Below, piece after piece: positions 1-9,305 of a stretch of DNA of 36,064 nucleotides. Origin of the DNA: an uncultured Bacteroidota bacterium (GTDB taxonomy: Bacteria > Bacteroidota > Bacteroidia > Bacteroidales > GWA2-32-17); the NCBI GenBank assembly GCA_903872185.1, contig CAIQJL010000055.1, positions 1 to 36,064 on the forward strand, given 5' to 3'. The notes beneath the pieces were generated by a model, which had not been told where the DNA came from, searched no databases, and saw only the letters and a list, made by a program, of their open reading frames with translations. The position numbers and the translations under genes are program-made. Numbering within the stretch: position 1 is the stretch's first letter; every line of letters starts with the position of its first letter.

Positions 1-867
1 AAATGCATCAATTCTCATAGCACCAAAAAAATGTCCGATTCCTTTTCCTGTCGATTTTTCTAACAAAGGTAAAAATGCTACTTGAGGAGGAGTAAATGGA
101 CCAAAATTAGCGCCACCAAGAACTGATGAAAGTATGTCAACTATTGCTCCAAGGCAATATCCTTTATGACTTCCATGTTCGTAATCGCTACCAAGCGGAA
201 CTATTGCACCACCTTGTTTTAATATTGTTGGATCAGTTGAAGGATTTCCAATTTTATCCTGAACATAACCTGTTTTACAATTTTCTCCTTTTCTTTCGAT
301 AAGCGCTAGCTTACCTTGTGCTATGGGTGTTGTAGCAAAATCGGCAACAAATGCTGGATTTTTCCCAGCTGGAATTGCCATAGCAATTGGGTTTGTTCCT
401 AAAAATCTTGAAGTACTCCATGTTGGTGCAACCAGTGGACTTGCATTAGTTGTGGTTATTCCAATCATGTTTTCTTCTAGGGCCATCATTGCGTAATAAC
501 CTGCAATTCCAAAATGATTTGAATTGTTTACCGAAACCCATCCTGTTCCTGCTATTTTAGCTTTTTCAATAGCAAGTTTCATAGCTTTTTTTGCGCCAAT
601 CATGCCATACCCATTCCCACTATCTATTGTTGCGGTAGAAGGTGTTTCGTGAATTATTTTAACTTCATTATTTAATGTTATTCTTCCAGCTTCCCATAAT
701 CCAAGATATGTTTTTACACGTGCTAGTCCATGTGATGAAATTCCACGTAACTCAGAAACAAGTAATACTTCCGAAATAATTTTGGCATCCTCAACAGGGC
801 AACCAATTTTTGTAAAAACACGAATTAAAAATTCATCTAATAATTGATATGAATATCTGTTAGCCAT
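1..867 (-). CDS. Malate/L-lactate dehydrogenase family (Ldh_2), 3' truncated by window edge
   Basis: Cytoplasmic NAD(P)-dependent 2-hydroxyacid dehydrogenase of the Ldh_2 family (malate, L-lactate, sulfolactate and ureidoglycolate dehydrogenases). The 289 codons present begin at ATG 867 and stay open to the window edge; the family is about 330-360 residues, so roughly 50 C-terminal residues are missing. Family motifs seen are RGISSHGLAR at about residues 41-50, NSNHFGIAGYY near 115, and a late GSDYEHGSHKGYCLG segment. It begins 8 nt after the stop of the SDR gene upstream, so the two are probably co-transcribed. Substrate cannot be set from sequence; malate or lactate is most likely. The family assignment is firm. 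Confidence 0.88.
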   Translation of the reverse strand, partial: MANRYSYQLLDEFLIRVFTKIGCPVEDAKIISEVLLVSELRGISSHGLARVKTYLGLWEAGRITLNNEVKIIHETPSTATIDSGNGYGMIGAKKAMKLAIEKAKIAGTGWVSVNNSNHFGIAGYYAMMALEENMIGITTTNASPLVAPTWSTSRFLGTNPIAMAIPAGKNPAFVADFATTPIAQGKLALIERKGENCKTGYVQDKIGNPSTDPTILKQGGAIVPLGSDYEHGSHKGYCLGAIVDILSSVLGGANFGPFTPPQVAFLPLLEKSTGKGIGHFFGAMRIDAF

Positions 868-875
868 AATTTAAA

Positions 876-1631
876 TTATTTTTTTCTGATAACATTTGTT
901 GCAGAAGCTTGTGCTGTGGGTGTAATTACAATATCGTTTAAATTTACATGAGATGGTCTAGTAACTGCAAAAAGAATAACATCTGCAACGTCTTCAGCTT
1001 TTAATGGTTCTAGACCATCGTAAACAGTTTTTGCGTTTTCTTTATTTCCTTTTAATCTTACTAACGAGAATTCGGTTTCTACCATTCCTGGGCAAATGCC
1101 TGTTACTTTTATATTATGTTCAAGTAAATCAATTCTCATTGCCTTTGTTAATGCGTCAACAGCGTACTTAGTTGCGCAATAGACATTCCCCATAGGGTAA
1201 ACTTCTTTACCTGCTATTGATCCAATATTAACAATGTGCCCTCTTTTATGTGAAATCATCATAGGGATAATTTTTTTTGTAACATATAAAAGACCTTTAA
1301 CATTTGTGTCAATCATTTTTTCCCAGTCTTCAATATCTCCATTTTGAATTGATGATAAACCTGCAGCAAGGCCTGCATTGTTAACAAGAAGTTCAATATT
1401 TTTCCATTCTTCAGGTAATTTATCAATTGCATGATTTACTTCTTCGTTATTACTAACATCAAAACTTAATGCAAGTACTCTACTTTTTTGAATTATCTGT
1501 TTTTCGAGTTCTGCAAGTAAATGCCATCTTCGGCCTGTAATAATTACAGAATATCCTGCTTCTGCAAGTTTTAGTGCAGTTGCTTTACCAATACCGGATG
1601 TGGCACCGGTTACAAGGGCTATTTTTTCCAT
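876..1631 (-). CDS. SDR family NAD(P)-dependent oxidoreductase (YdfG-like)
   Basis: Classical short-chain dehydrogenase of 251 residues, a normal length. The cofactor motif TGATSGIG is at residues 8-15, NNAG at 84-87, and the catalytic residues are Ser138 and YCATK (Tyr151, Lys155). Arg residues just after beta-2 (TGRR) suggest NADP preference. The overall pattern resembles YdfG-type 3-hydroxy acid/serine dehydrogenases, but substrate is inferred only. Its start lies inside the 3' end of the upstream membrane-protein gene (13-nt overlap), and its stop is 8 nt before the next dehydrogenase, giving a compact three-gene operon. No signal peptide; cytoplasmic. Confidence 0.92.
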   Translation of the reverse strand: MEKIALVTGATSGIGKATALKLAEAGYSVIITGRRWHLLAELEKQIIQKSRVLALSFDVSNNEEVNHAIDKLPEEWKNIELLVNNAGLAAGLSSIQNGDIEDWEKMIDTNVKGLLYVTKKIIPMMISHKRGHIVNIGSIAGKEVYPMGNVYCATKYAVDALTKAMRIDLLEHNIKVTGICPGMVETEFSLVRLKGNKENAKTVYDGLEPLKAEDVADVILFAVTRPSHVNLNDIVITPTAQASATNVIRKK

Positions 1632-2947
1632 TTAACAAAAGGTATATGAATTTTATTGAATAAGATATTTATTCGGTTTAGATCAATAAATGTTAGAAAG
1701 ATAATAAAAAGAAATGGTAGGGCAGGGGTTCTGTATCTGACAAGTGCTCCTAGTACAGGAGTTGTTAATCCGCATAGAATAAATAGAATAAAAACAAAAG
1801 AGAGGCAAAACCAAAACCATGTAAAATTTTTGATGTCAGGCTTTTTGTAAAAAATTATTGTTAGAATAAGTAAGATAACTATTAGCATATTTTCGAGTGC
1901 TGAAGGAATAATCATTGCTGATTTAATTTCTAAAATATGCGGTCGGAAAAATGAATTGATAAAAGCTGTTGGAGTATTTTTTATAAAACTTAAAAATGTA
2001 GGCTCAAGTAAAGGTAAATTAATTTTGCTTCCAACATTGGGTGTCTGATTAATCATGTTAATAAAGTCGTGTTGTTTGGTAGCAGTTATTTCTGTAAGAT
2101 TATATTTAGGAAATAAAAAATGGAAAAAGAAAAAGCAAGAAATTATGATAATATGAATTCCTGCAACAATGGGAAGTGAAGGTAATTTCTTTGTGTATTT
2201 TAATGTAATTATGCTTAATAAACCTGGTAGTATGGCTAGTAAAACATAGAATTTGGAGTAGAATAATAATATTATTGTTAATACTAAAAGTATTAAATGT
2301 TTCCAGGTAAATTTCTTGAAAAATAATTTATTAACATAATATACAGAAAAGCCTAATGCGAACATTAAAATACCTTCTTTTAATAATCCAGAAGTCCATA
2401 AAATTACCGATGGAACAAGGAAAATCGAAAATATTAAAGCGTTTCTTTTTTGTAAAAAATATGGATAAAATACTTTAAAAATAGCAGTTAATCCGGTAAA
2501 TGAAATAAATGCCATAAAGATATTATGTACATTAAAATAGCCAAATGAAAAAAGCATTACTATAGCATTAAATCTTATAATGGTACGGTTATCATTATAT
2601 AAATTGTAATCAATTCCTTTGAACCAATAGTCAGCTACTTTATAATATTGATCTAAATGAGGGGCATCAGCACCAATTCCGGTAATCATTCTTAAATAAT
2701 CAACTGGATTGTTATGAATGCTGCTAAATATTACTTTTCCATCATCAAAATATTTAAAAATATCTGAATCGGTTCTCACTTTATAGTAATATGTGTATAT
2801 AAAAGTTAGTGCAAAAGCACATAAGATTTTAATTATAAAAAGACTGAACAGGATTTTACGCGAAACATTGTCAATTCTGAAAAAAGGTAATTTAAATATC
2901 AGAAAAGCAAAGATTAATGTATATCCTATACATAAAGTAAATTCCAT
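1619..2947 (-). CDS. Polytopic inner-membrane protein of unknown function
   Basis: A 442-residue protein with about ten hydrophobic segments separated by short, mostly Lys-rich loops, and a longer polar stretch at about residues 80-125 (predicted soluble). I do not recognise the family; the topology resembles Wzy/EpsG-like or glycosyltransferase-C-type membrane proteins of polysaccharide assembly, but no diagnostic motif is seen. ATG 2947 is chosen, which places the first membrane helix at the N-terminus; an in-frame TTG at 2965 would add six residues. Its 3' end overlaps the start of the SDR gene by 13 nt, implying translational coupling. No role shared with the two downstream dehydrogenases is apparent. 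Confidence 0.8.
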   Translation of the reverse strand: MEFTLCIGYTLIFAFLIFKLPFFRIDNVSRKILFSLFIIKILCAFALTFIYTYYYKVRTDSDIFKYFDDGKVIFSSIHNNPVDYLRMITGIGADAPHLDQYYKVADYWFKGIDYNLYNDNRTIIRFNAIVMLFSFGYFNVHNIFMAFISFTGLTAIFKVFYPYFLQKRNALIFSIFLVPSVILWTSGLLKEGILMFALGFSVYYVNKLFFKKFTWKHLILLVLTIILLFYSKFYVLLAILPGLLSIITLKYTKKLPSLPIVAGIHIIIISCFFFFHFLFPKYNLTEITATKQHDFINMINQTPNVGSKINLPLLEPTFLSFIKNTPTAFINSFFRPHILEIKSAMIIPSALENMLIVILLILTIIFYKKPDIKNFTWFWFCLSFVFILFILCGLTTPVLGALVRYRTPALPFLFIIFLTFIDLNRINILFNKIHIPFVKWKK

Positions 2948-3030
2948 AAATACTTGTTTGGACAAAGATAATTATTAAATAATATTTACACCTAATAGGC
3001 CTTTATGACTTGTTCGGATTCTATAAAAAG

Positions 3031-3061
3031 AAAAAACCTTGAATTTTTATTCAAGGTTTTT
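3031..3061 (-). terminator. Rho-independent terminator of the KYDA-repeat gene
   Basis: A 13-bp stem (ACCTTGAAT core plus A/T pairs) with a 4-nt loop lies 20 nt past the stop codon of the 3082-3426 gene. On the minus strand the 3' arm ends in a T run. The stem is symmetric, so it may also stop plus-strand transcripts. Confidence 0.8.
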
Positions 3062-3081
3062 ATGTATTAAATTATTTAACT

Positions 3082-3426
3082 TTAATACATTAATTGTTTT
3101 TTATTTGTTTTTTGCCATCCTGCATCATATTTGCTTTCTGTAAAATAAATTATTAATTCTGCATCGTATTTTGAATCAACAAAAAATATTTTCTTTTTAG
3201 CATCATACTTCGAATCACAAAAATACCATAAGCCATTATTATCGCCAGCATCGTATTGTGAAGTAACTTTGCATACAACTAAATCTGCATCATATTTACT
3301 GTCAGCAACCCATACTTTAACATCAGCATCGTATTTTGAATCGCAACTATAAATTTTTTGTGCATTTACATTTGTAGTTAGTAACATGCTAAATACTATT
3401 CCAATAAGTAATGTTATTTTTTTCAT
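3082..3426 (-). CDS. Secreted six-fold KYDA-repeat protein (probable 7_1-knot 'septknot'/DUF6150 family)
   Basis: A 114-residue protein. Residues 1-22 form a Sec signal peptide ending NVNAQ, so the mature protein of about 92 residues is exported. The mature part contains six copies of a S-K/Q-Y-D-A motif, with KYDA/QYDA at residues 31, 44, 57, 73, 86 and 99. The spacing is 13, 13, 16, 13, 13: two sets of three joined by a 3-residue insertion. Each unit reads as a beta strand plus a tight turn. From memory, this matches the small Bacteroidota family formerly DUF6150, reported to adopt a 7_1 knotted fold; that is recall, not a search result. Biological function is unknown. Single-gene unit with its own terminator, divergent from the next gene. 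Confidence 0.75.
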   Translation of the reverse strand: MKKITLLIGIVFSMLLTTNVNAQKIYSCDSKYDADVKVWVADSKYDADLVVCKVTSQYDAGDNNGLWYFCDSKYDAKKKIFFVDSKYDAELIIYFTESKYDAGWQKTNKKQLMY

Positions 3427-3532
3427 AAAATTTTGTTTTAGTAAAGTTAATTAAATTTTAGCAAACAAAAATTGTACCTGCAAAAATATTAAATGGTATT
3501 TTATAACTTGCCATAATAATAATTTTAATGTT

Positions 3533-5734
3533 ATGAAAAAGATATTTAAAGGTTTACTTATTATTATTCTAATAGTTATCCTTGGTATTGGAGCCTTTTT
3601 TGGATACATGTATTTTAAAAATGTAAATAACCGTAATCCATATACATTAGTTCCTAATGATGCAGTTTTTATAATTGAAACGAAGAATTTAAATGATGGT
3701 TGGAATGCTATAAGTCAAAGTAAAATCTGGAATCATTTAAAACAGAATCAATATTTTGCTGACATTAATGAAAGTGCAGCTTCGCTTGACTCATTAATGA
3801 AGTATAATAAAACAATGGATATGTTGCTAAGTGACCGTCAAATGGTTGTTTCTGCACATATGATATCTGCTTCAGATTATAATTTTTTATTTGTTGTAGA
3901 TGTTCAAAAGGCAGGACAGGCAACATTTTTAATGGAAACTTTGAACCTTATTTCAGATTACTCTGTTTCAAAAAGAGATTATAAAGGAATTGAGATAATA
4001 GATATGCTTGATGTAAAGACAAAAGAAACTCTTTCTTTTGCATTTATTGATAATTTAATGGTTGGAAGCTATACTTCTTCATTAGTTGAAAGGTCAATAG
4101 ATCAACGTGATTCTGAATTCTGGTTAAAAAACAAGAAATTCCAGCTTGCAAAAGATCAAACAGAATCATCGCTTTTTAATTTCTATATTAATTATAAAAT
4201 TATTCCTGAATATTTAAAATGTTATATGAGTGAAAGCAGTGAGCTTGTTGATGCTCTTTCGCAAACAATGGCTTATACCACTTTAAAATGCAATTTAGAA
4301 AATGAACGACTTAGTATGATTGGGTATTCAAATCTTTATGATAGTGTGCCTTCATATTTAAATGCATTATTGCAAGTTAAACCTGGTAAAATGTCTGCTT
4401 TTGAAATAATACCAGATAATGCAGCACTATATATGCCAATGTGTTTTAATGATTTTAATGACTTTTTTGAAAAATTGAAAGAGTATTATAAATCTGCTGA
4501 TACAACTGGTTATGAAGATTATAATGGCAATATTGTTAAAGTCGAGAAATATTTAAAAGTAAATTTAAAAGAAGATTTTTTTAGCTGGATTGGAAGTGAA
4601 ATCGCTTTTGTAAAACTTCAACCAGAGGCAAATGCAAGGGAAGAAGATGTTGTAGTTGTTATTAAAGCTAATAATATTGAAAATGCACATACAGGATTGG
4701 ATCATTTGTTACGACAAATAAAAAGACGTACTCCAGTAAAATTTGAAGAAACAGAATATAAAGGCTATCCGATAAATTATTTAAGTGTAAAAGGATTTTT
4801 TAAAATGTTTTTAGGAAAGATGTTTGGAAAACTTGAGAAACCATATTTCACTTATATTGGCGATTATGTAGTTTTTTCAAATTCAGATAGTCAGTTAATT
4901 GATTTTATTGATTCATATAGTGAAGGAAAAACACTTGTAAAAAATGAAGCCTTCATGAATTTCAAAAACGATTTTGAAGATGAAGCTAATGTTACAGCAT
5001 TTATTCAAATGCCTAAAATTTACCAATATATGTATTTCTATGGAAAAGAAAGTACACGAGATAGTATTAAACAGAATAAGGATTTGATTCTTAGTTTTGT
5101 TAGAATTGGTTTTCAGTTAGTGTCTGATGGTGATATGTTTAAAACATCACTAATAACAGAGCATGACCCAGATGCCTTAAAAGATGAAACGCTTGAAAAA
5201 ATCGGTAAATCGGCAGAAGAACTTTTCTTTAAAGAGTATGATAGTTTACAGTTTAAGGTTGACTTAACTGGAGTCCCAACATCTGATAATGCTCCATTAA
5301 CACTTTATTATAATGATAAACTTGTAATGTCTGAAGGAAGTGTAATTGATGGAAAACCAAATGGAACATGGAAAAATTATTATCAGTCAGGAAATCTTCA
5401 AAGTATTGTGAAATATGAAGATGGTTATGTAAGTGGTCATATAATATTTTATTATGACAGTACTGAAGAAAATATAAAAGCCGAAATGGATTTTATTCAA
5501 GATGAAATTCATGGTGATTATAAAGAGTATTATGAAAATGGAAAACCTAAAGCATGGCTTGAAGTAAAAGCTAACTTACAGGATGGCGATGCTGAATTTT
5601 ATTATGATAGCGGAACCGTAAAAGCAAAGGGACAGTATTCTGATGGATTAATGGGTGGGAAATGGAAATATTATAGCGAGACTGGTCAGGAATTAGGAAA
5701 AAAGAAATTTTCTGAAGGAGTAGAAAAAGAATAA
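3533..5734 (+). CDS. Membrane-anchored DUF3352-like protein with C-terminal MORN/YwqK-type repeats
   Basis: A 733-residue protein. Residues 5-27 form an uncleaved N-terminal membrane anchor (Lys start, Ile/Leu/Gly core), leaving the rest in the periplasm or outside. Residues about 35-560 start with PNDAVFIIETKN and alternate strands and helices; this resembles the DUF3352-type proteins of Bacteroidota, an assignment made from memory. From about residue 610 to the end there are at least five MORN-like units (for example NGTWKNYYQSGN, HGDYKEYYENGK, GGKWKYYSETGQ), the pattern of the YwqK family. Function unknown. Monocistronic, 106 nt from the divergent KYDA-repeat gene. The same MORN-type repeat makes up the whole of the 33685-35442 protein. 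Confidence 0.8.
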   Translation: MKKIFKGLLIIILIVILGIGAFFGYMYFKNVNNRNPYTLVPNDAVFIIETKNLNDGWNAISQSKIWNHLKQNQYFADINESAASLDSLMKYNKTMDMLLSDRQMVVSAHMISASDYNFLFVVDVQKAGQATFLMETLNLISDYSVSKRDYKGIEIIDMLDVKTKETLSFAFIDNLMVGSYTSSLVERSIDQRDSEFWLKNKKFQLAKDQTESSLFNFYINYKIIPEYLKCYMSESSELVDALSQTMAYTTLKCNLENERLSMIGYSNLYDSVPSYLNALLQVKPGKMSAFEIIPDNAALYMPMCFNDFNDFFEKLKEYYKSADTTGYEDYNGNIVKVEKYLKVNLKEDFFSWIGSEIAFVKLQPEANAREEDVVVVIKANNIENAHTGLDHLLRQIKRRTPVKFEETEYKGYPINYLSVKGFFKMFLGKMFGKLEKPYFTYIGDYVVFSNSDSQLIDFIDSYSEGKTLVKNEAFMNFKNDFEDEANVTAFIQMPKIYQYMYFYGKESTRDSIKQNKDLILSFVRIGFQLVSDGDMFKTSLITEHDPDALKDETLEKIGKSAEELFFKEYDSLQFKVDLTGVPTSDNAPLTLYYNDKLVMSEGSVIDGKPNGTWKNYYQSGNLQSIVKYEDGYVSGHIIFYYDSTEENIKAEMDFIQDEIHGDYKEYYENGKPKAWLEVKANLQDGDAEFYYDSGTVKAKGQYSDGLMGGKWKYYSETGQELGKKKFSEGVEKE

Positions 5735-5770
5735 TAAATTAATTGCGTGTCTTGCTTTGCCCTGTCTTGC

Positions 5771-5788
5771 CTCGGCCTTCAGGCCGAG
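5771..5788. repeat. GC-rich perfect hairpin (CTCGGCCT-TC-AGGCCGAG)
   Basis: An 8-bp perfect inverted repeat with a 2-nt spacer, strikingly GC-rich against about 25-30% GC surroundings. It is preceded by two copies of GTCTTGC. No T run follows on either strand, so it is not a standard terminator. It resembles a short interspersed (REP-like) element. Confidence 0.5.
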
Positions 5789-5912
5789 TGACCCCAGAAT
5801 AAAAATTATTTGACTTTAACCATAAATTATTATTAAATAGAATATTAACAAGAATTAAGAAAAAGAATTTTTAGTGGAGTTAGAAAATAAATTATCAATT
5901 TAAAATTTTAAT

Positions 5913-5920
5913 TACCTTCG
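5913..5920 (+). promoter_or_regulatory. Putative -7 element (TACCTTCG) of the FKBP gene
   Basis: TACCTTCG is one mismatch from the Bacteroidota -7 consensus TAnnTTTG and lies 23 nt before the chosen ATG. An identical octamer precedes gyrB. No clear TTTG -33 element is at the expected spacing. A transcript starting just after it would exclude an in-frame GTG at 5920, supporting the ATG at 5944. Confidence 0.45.
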
Positions 5921-5943
5921 TGCAAAATTTAAAAAGAAAAAAA

Positions 5944-6633
5944 ATGAGAAAATCTTTAGTTTATGTTTCTTTCATTGCAGTTTCGATGATACTCGCTTCA
6001 TGCGGTGATAAGAAAGACGATAGTGCTGTAAAACTTACAAATAATCGCGATTCTTTAAGTTATTCCTTTGGAGTTAATGTTGGTTCAAGTATGAAACAAG
6101 AAGGAATTGATACTATTATTAATCTTGATATTTTTACTCAAGGTTTTAATGCAGTTCTAACTAATAATAATCCTGTTCTTACTAGCGAACAAGCTTTAGA
6201 AGTATTAAAAGCATATTTTACTAGACTTCAGTCTAAAGAGTTTGAAAAAGGAAAAGGAGAAGGCGAAAAATTCTTAGCTGAAAATGCTCAAAAAGAAGGT
6301 GTTAAAACTCTTCCAAGTGGATTGCAATATAAAGTTATTTCAGAAGGAAAAGGTGCTAAACCAACTGCTACAAGTACAGTAAAGGTTCATTATACTGGAA
6401 AATTATTAGATGGAAAAGTATTTGATAGCTCAGTTGGAAAAGATCCAGTTACATTTCCTTTAAATCAGGTTATTCCAGGTTGGACAGAAGGAATTCAACT
6501 TATGTCAGTTGGTTCAAAATATGAATTATACATTCCTTATAACTTAGCTTATGGTGAAAAAGGTATGCAAGGAGCAATTCCTCCATATGCAACTTTAGTT
6601 TTCGAAGTTGAATTAATAGGAATAGAAAAATAA
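5944..6633 (+). CDS. FKBP-type peptidyl-prolyl cis-trans isomerase lipoprotein (FkpA/Mip-like)
   Basis: A prolyl isomerase that assists folding of exported proteins; 229 residues. The N-terminus is a lipoprotein signal with lipobox LASC and lipidated Cys20. A helical dimerisation region of the FkpA/Mip type follows (about 35-120), then the FKBP domain (about 125-229) with VKVHYTGKLLDGKVFDSS, FPLNQVIPGWTEGIQLM and YGEKGMQGAIPPYATLVFEVEL; the hydrophobic active-site residues are in place. ATG 5944 is preferred to the upstream in-frame GTG 5920, because it puts Met-Arg-Lys directly before the hydrophobic core and lies downstream of the putative promoter. Monocistronic with its own terminator. 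Confidence 0.94.
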   Translation: MRKSLVYVSFIAVSMILASCGDKKDDSAVKLTNNRDSLSYSFGVNVGSSMKQEGIDTIINLDIFTQGFNAVLTNNNPVLTSEQALEVLKAYFTRLQSKEFEKGKGEGEKFLAENAQKEGVKTLPSGLQYKVISEGKGAKPTATSTVKVHYTGKLLDGKVFDSSVGKDPVTFPLNQVIPGWTEGIQLMSVGSKYELYIPYNLAYGEKGMQGAIPPYATLVFEVELIGIEK

Positions 6634-6654
6634 TAAATAATTTCTTAAAATTAA

Positions 6655-6682
6655 GCCTCACATGAAAATGTGAGGCTTTTTT
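6655..6682 (+). terminator. Rho-independent terminator of the FKBP gene
   Basis: A 9-bp stem GCCTCACAT / ATGTGAGGC closes a GAAA tetraloop and is followed by six T residues, 21 nt past the FKBP stop codon. Confidence 0.92.
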
Positions 6683-6696
6683 ATTTGCAAATTATT

Positions 6697-6820
6697 TTAA
6701 TACAGATTCCATGATTTCATTTTCACTTTTATAGTCTGTGTTTTACCATTTGTACGCCGCTCAGCCATAGCTAATCTCATTGACTTTAGAAAATTTTAAT
6801 TCGTTAATCCATTTGCTTAC
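6697..6820 (-). pseudogene. Frameshifted C-terminal gene remnant
   Basis: Read on the minus strand, 6764-6820 encodes VSKWINELKFSKVNEISYG. A single-frame shift at about 6764 continues as AERRTNGKTQTIKVKMKSWN and ends at the TAA at 6697-6699. The two pieces together look like the C-terminus of a normal protein, with varied composition and alternating charge, rather than intergenic AT-rich translation. The upstream side is cut at 6821, where repeat-like DNA (TCTCGATACGCTTCGCTACT) begins. The parent family is not recognised. Neither piece has a usable full-length reading frame, so it is called a remnant. Confidence 0.35.
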
Positions 6821-6990
6821 TCTCGATACGCTTCGCTACTCGAAGTTGCAAATAAAAATTGCTACTCCAACACTTTGGCCCGAGTAACAATTTACAATGC
6901 TAGTTCAAGTTCAATAGAGAACTAAAGGGGGTTTGACATTAAGTTAATGATGCTAGAGTATTATAAAGCTAAAAATTAAAACAAATATGA

Positions 6991-7056
6991 AAAATCCGTA
7001 GGATTTTAATGTTTATAAAAGAAAAAAAAGATTGAGCTAAGCTCCAGAGGAGCTTA
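6991..7056. repeat. Two tandem palindromic repeat units
   Basis: Unit 1 is AAAATCC-GTA-GGATTTT (6991-7007) followed by AATGTTTATAA. Unit 2 is TAAGCTCC-AGA-GGAGCTTA (7038-7056) followed by ATGTACAA. Both are perfect inverted repeats with a 3-nt loop, a CC/GG pair closing the loop and a similar TTAATGT flank, offset by 48 nt. The stems differ in sequence but pair perfectly, so structure rather than sequence is kept. Confidence 0.6.
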
Positions 7057-7087
7057 ATGTACAACCCCAAATGCATTTTTTACATAT

Positions 7088-7116
7088 AAAAAAACCTCAG
7101 ACTTATGTGTCTGAGG
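7088..7116 (-). terminator. Rho-independent terminator of gyrB
   Basis: An 8-bp stem CCTCAGAC / GTCTGAGG with a 6-nt loop. On the minus strand it is followed by a run of seven T residues, 31 nt past the gyrB stop codon. Confidence 0.92.
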
Positions 7117-7147
7117 CTCTTTATTCTATAATTTGTTATATCTAATT

Positions 7148-9115
<1,968 letters not shown>

Positions 9116-9148
9116 CTATATCTTTTTCTTGTTTTTTTTAATGCAGTG

Positions 9149-9156
9149 CGAAGGTA
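9149..9156 (-). promoter_or_regulatory. Putative -7 element (TACCTTCG) of gyrB
   Basis: The octamer TACCTTCG, one mismatch from TAnnTTTG, is 39 nt upstream of the gyrB ATG on the minus strand. It is identical to the one before the FKBP gene. No convincing -33 TTTG is seen. Confidence 0.4.
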
Positions 9157-9233
9157 AGAAATAGTCTTCTAAAATACTAGTGAATATCAATAAAACTAAG
9201 ACTTTGTTAATAAGTTTTTATGTGTATAATTAT

Positions 9234-9267
9234 AAAAAAAAACAGGTTGAAAATCAGCCTGTTTTTT
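9234..9267 (-). terminator. Rho-independent terminator of the TPR/outer-membrane operon
   Basis: The stem AACAGGTTGA / TCAGCCTGTT (one G-U pair) with a 3-nt loop is extended by A and T runs on both sides. It lies 38 nt past the stop of the beta-barrel gene. The structure is symmetric. Confidence 0.85.
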
Positions 9268-9305
9268 AAATAGAAAAAAGATATTTTTTATTTAAAAATA
9301 ATTGC

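Larger units (their letters stand above)
6683..7087. other. Long intergenic region between convergent FKBP and gyrB genes
   Basis: No intact gene. Contents from left to right are the gene remnant (6697-6820), repeat-like DNA at 6821-6895 with CTCGA-rich segments, AT-rich unassigned DNA at 6900-6985, and two tandem palindromic units at 6991-7056. Confidence 0.6.

Noticed and set aside
5771-5788. Hairpin as a Rho-independent terminator of the DUF3352-like gene
   Set aside because: No T run follows the stem on either strand.
5920-5943. GTG start giving an 8-residue longer FKBP protein
   Set aside because: It overlaps the promoter octamer and would put extra charged residues before the lipoprotein signal.
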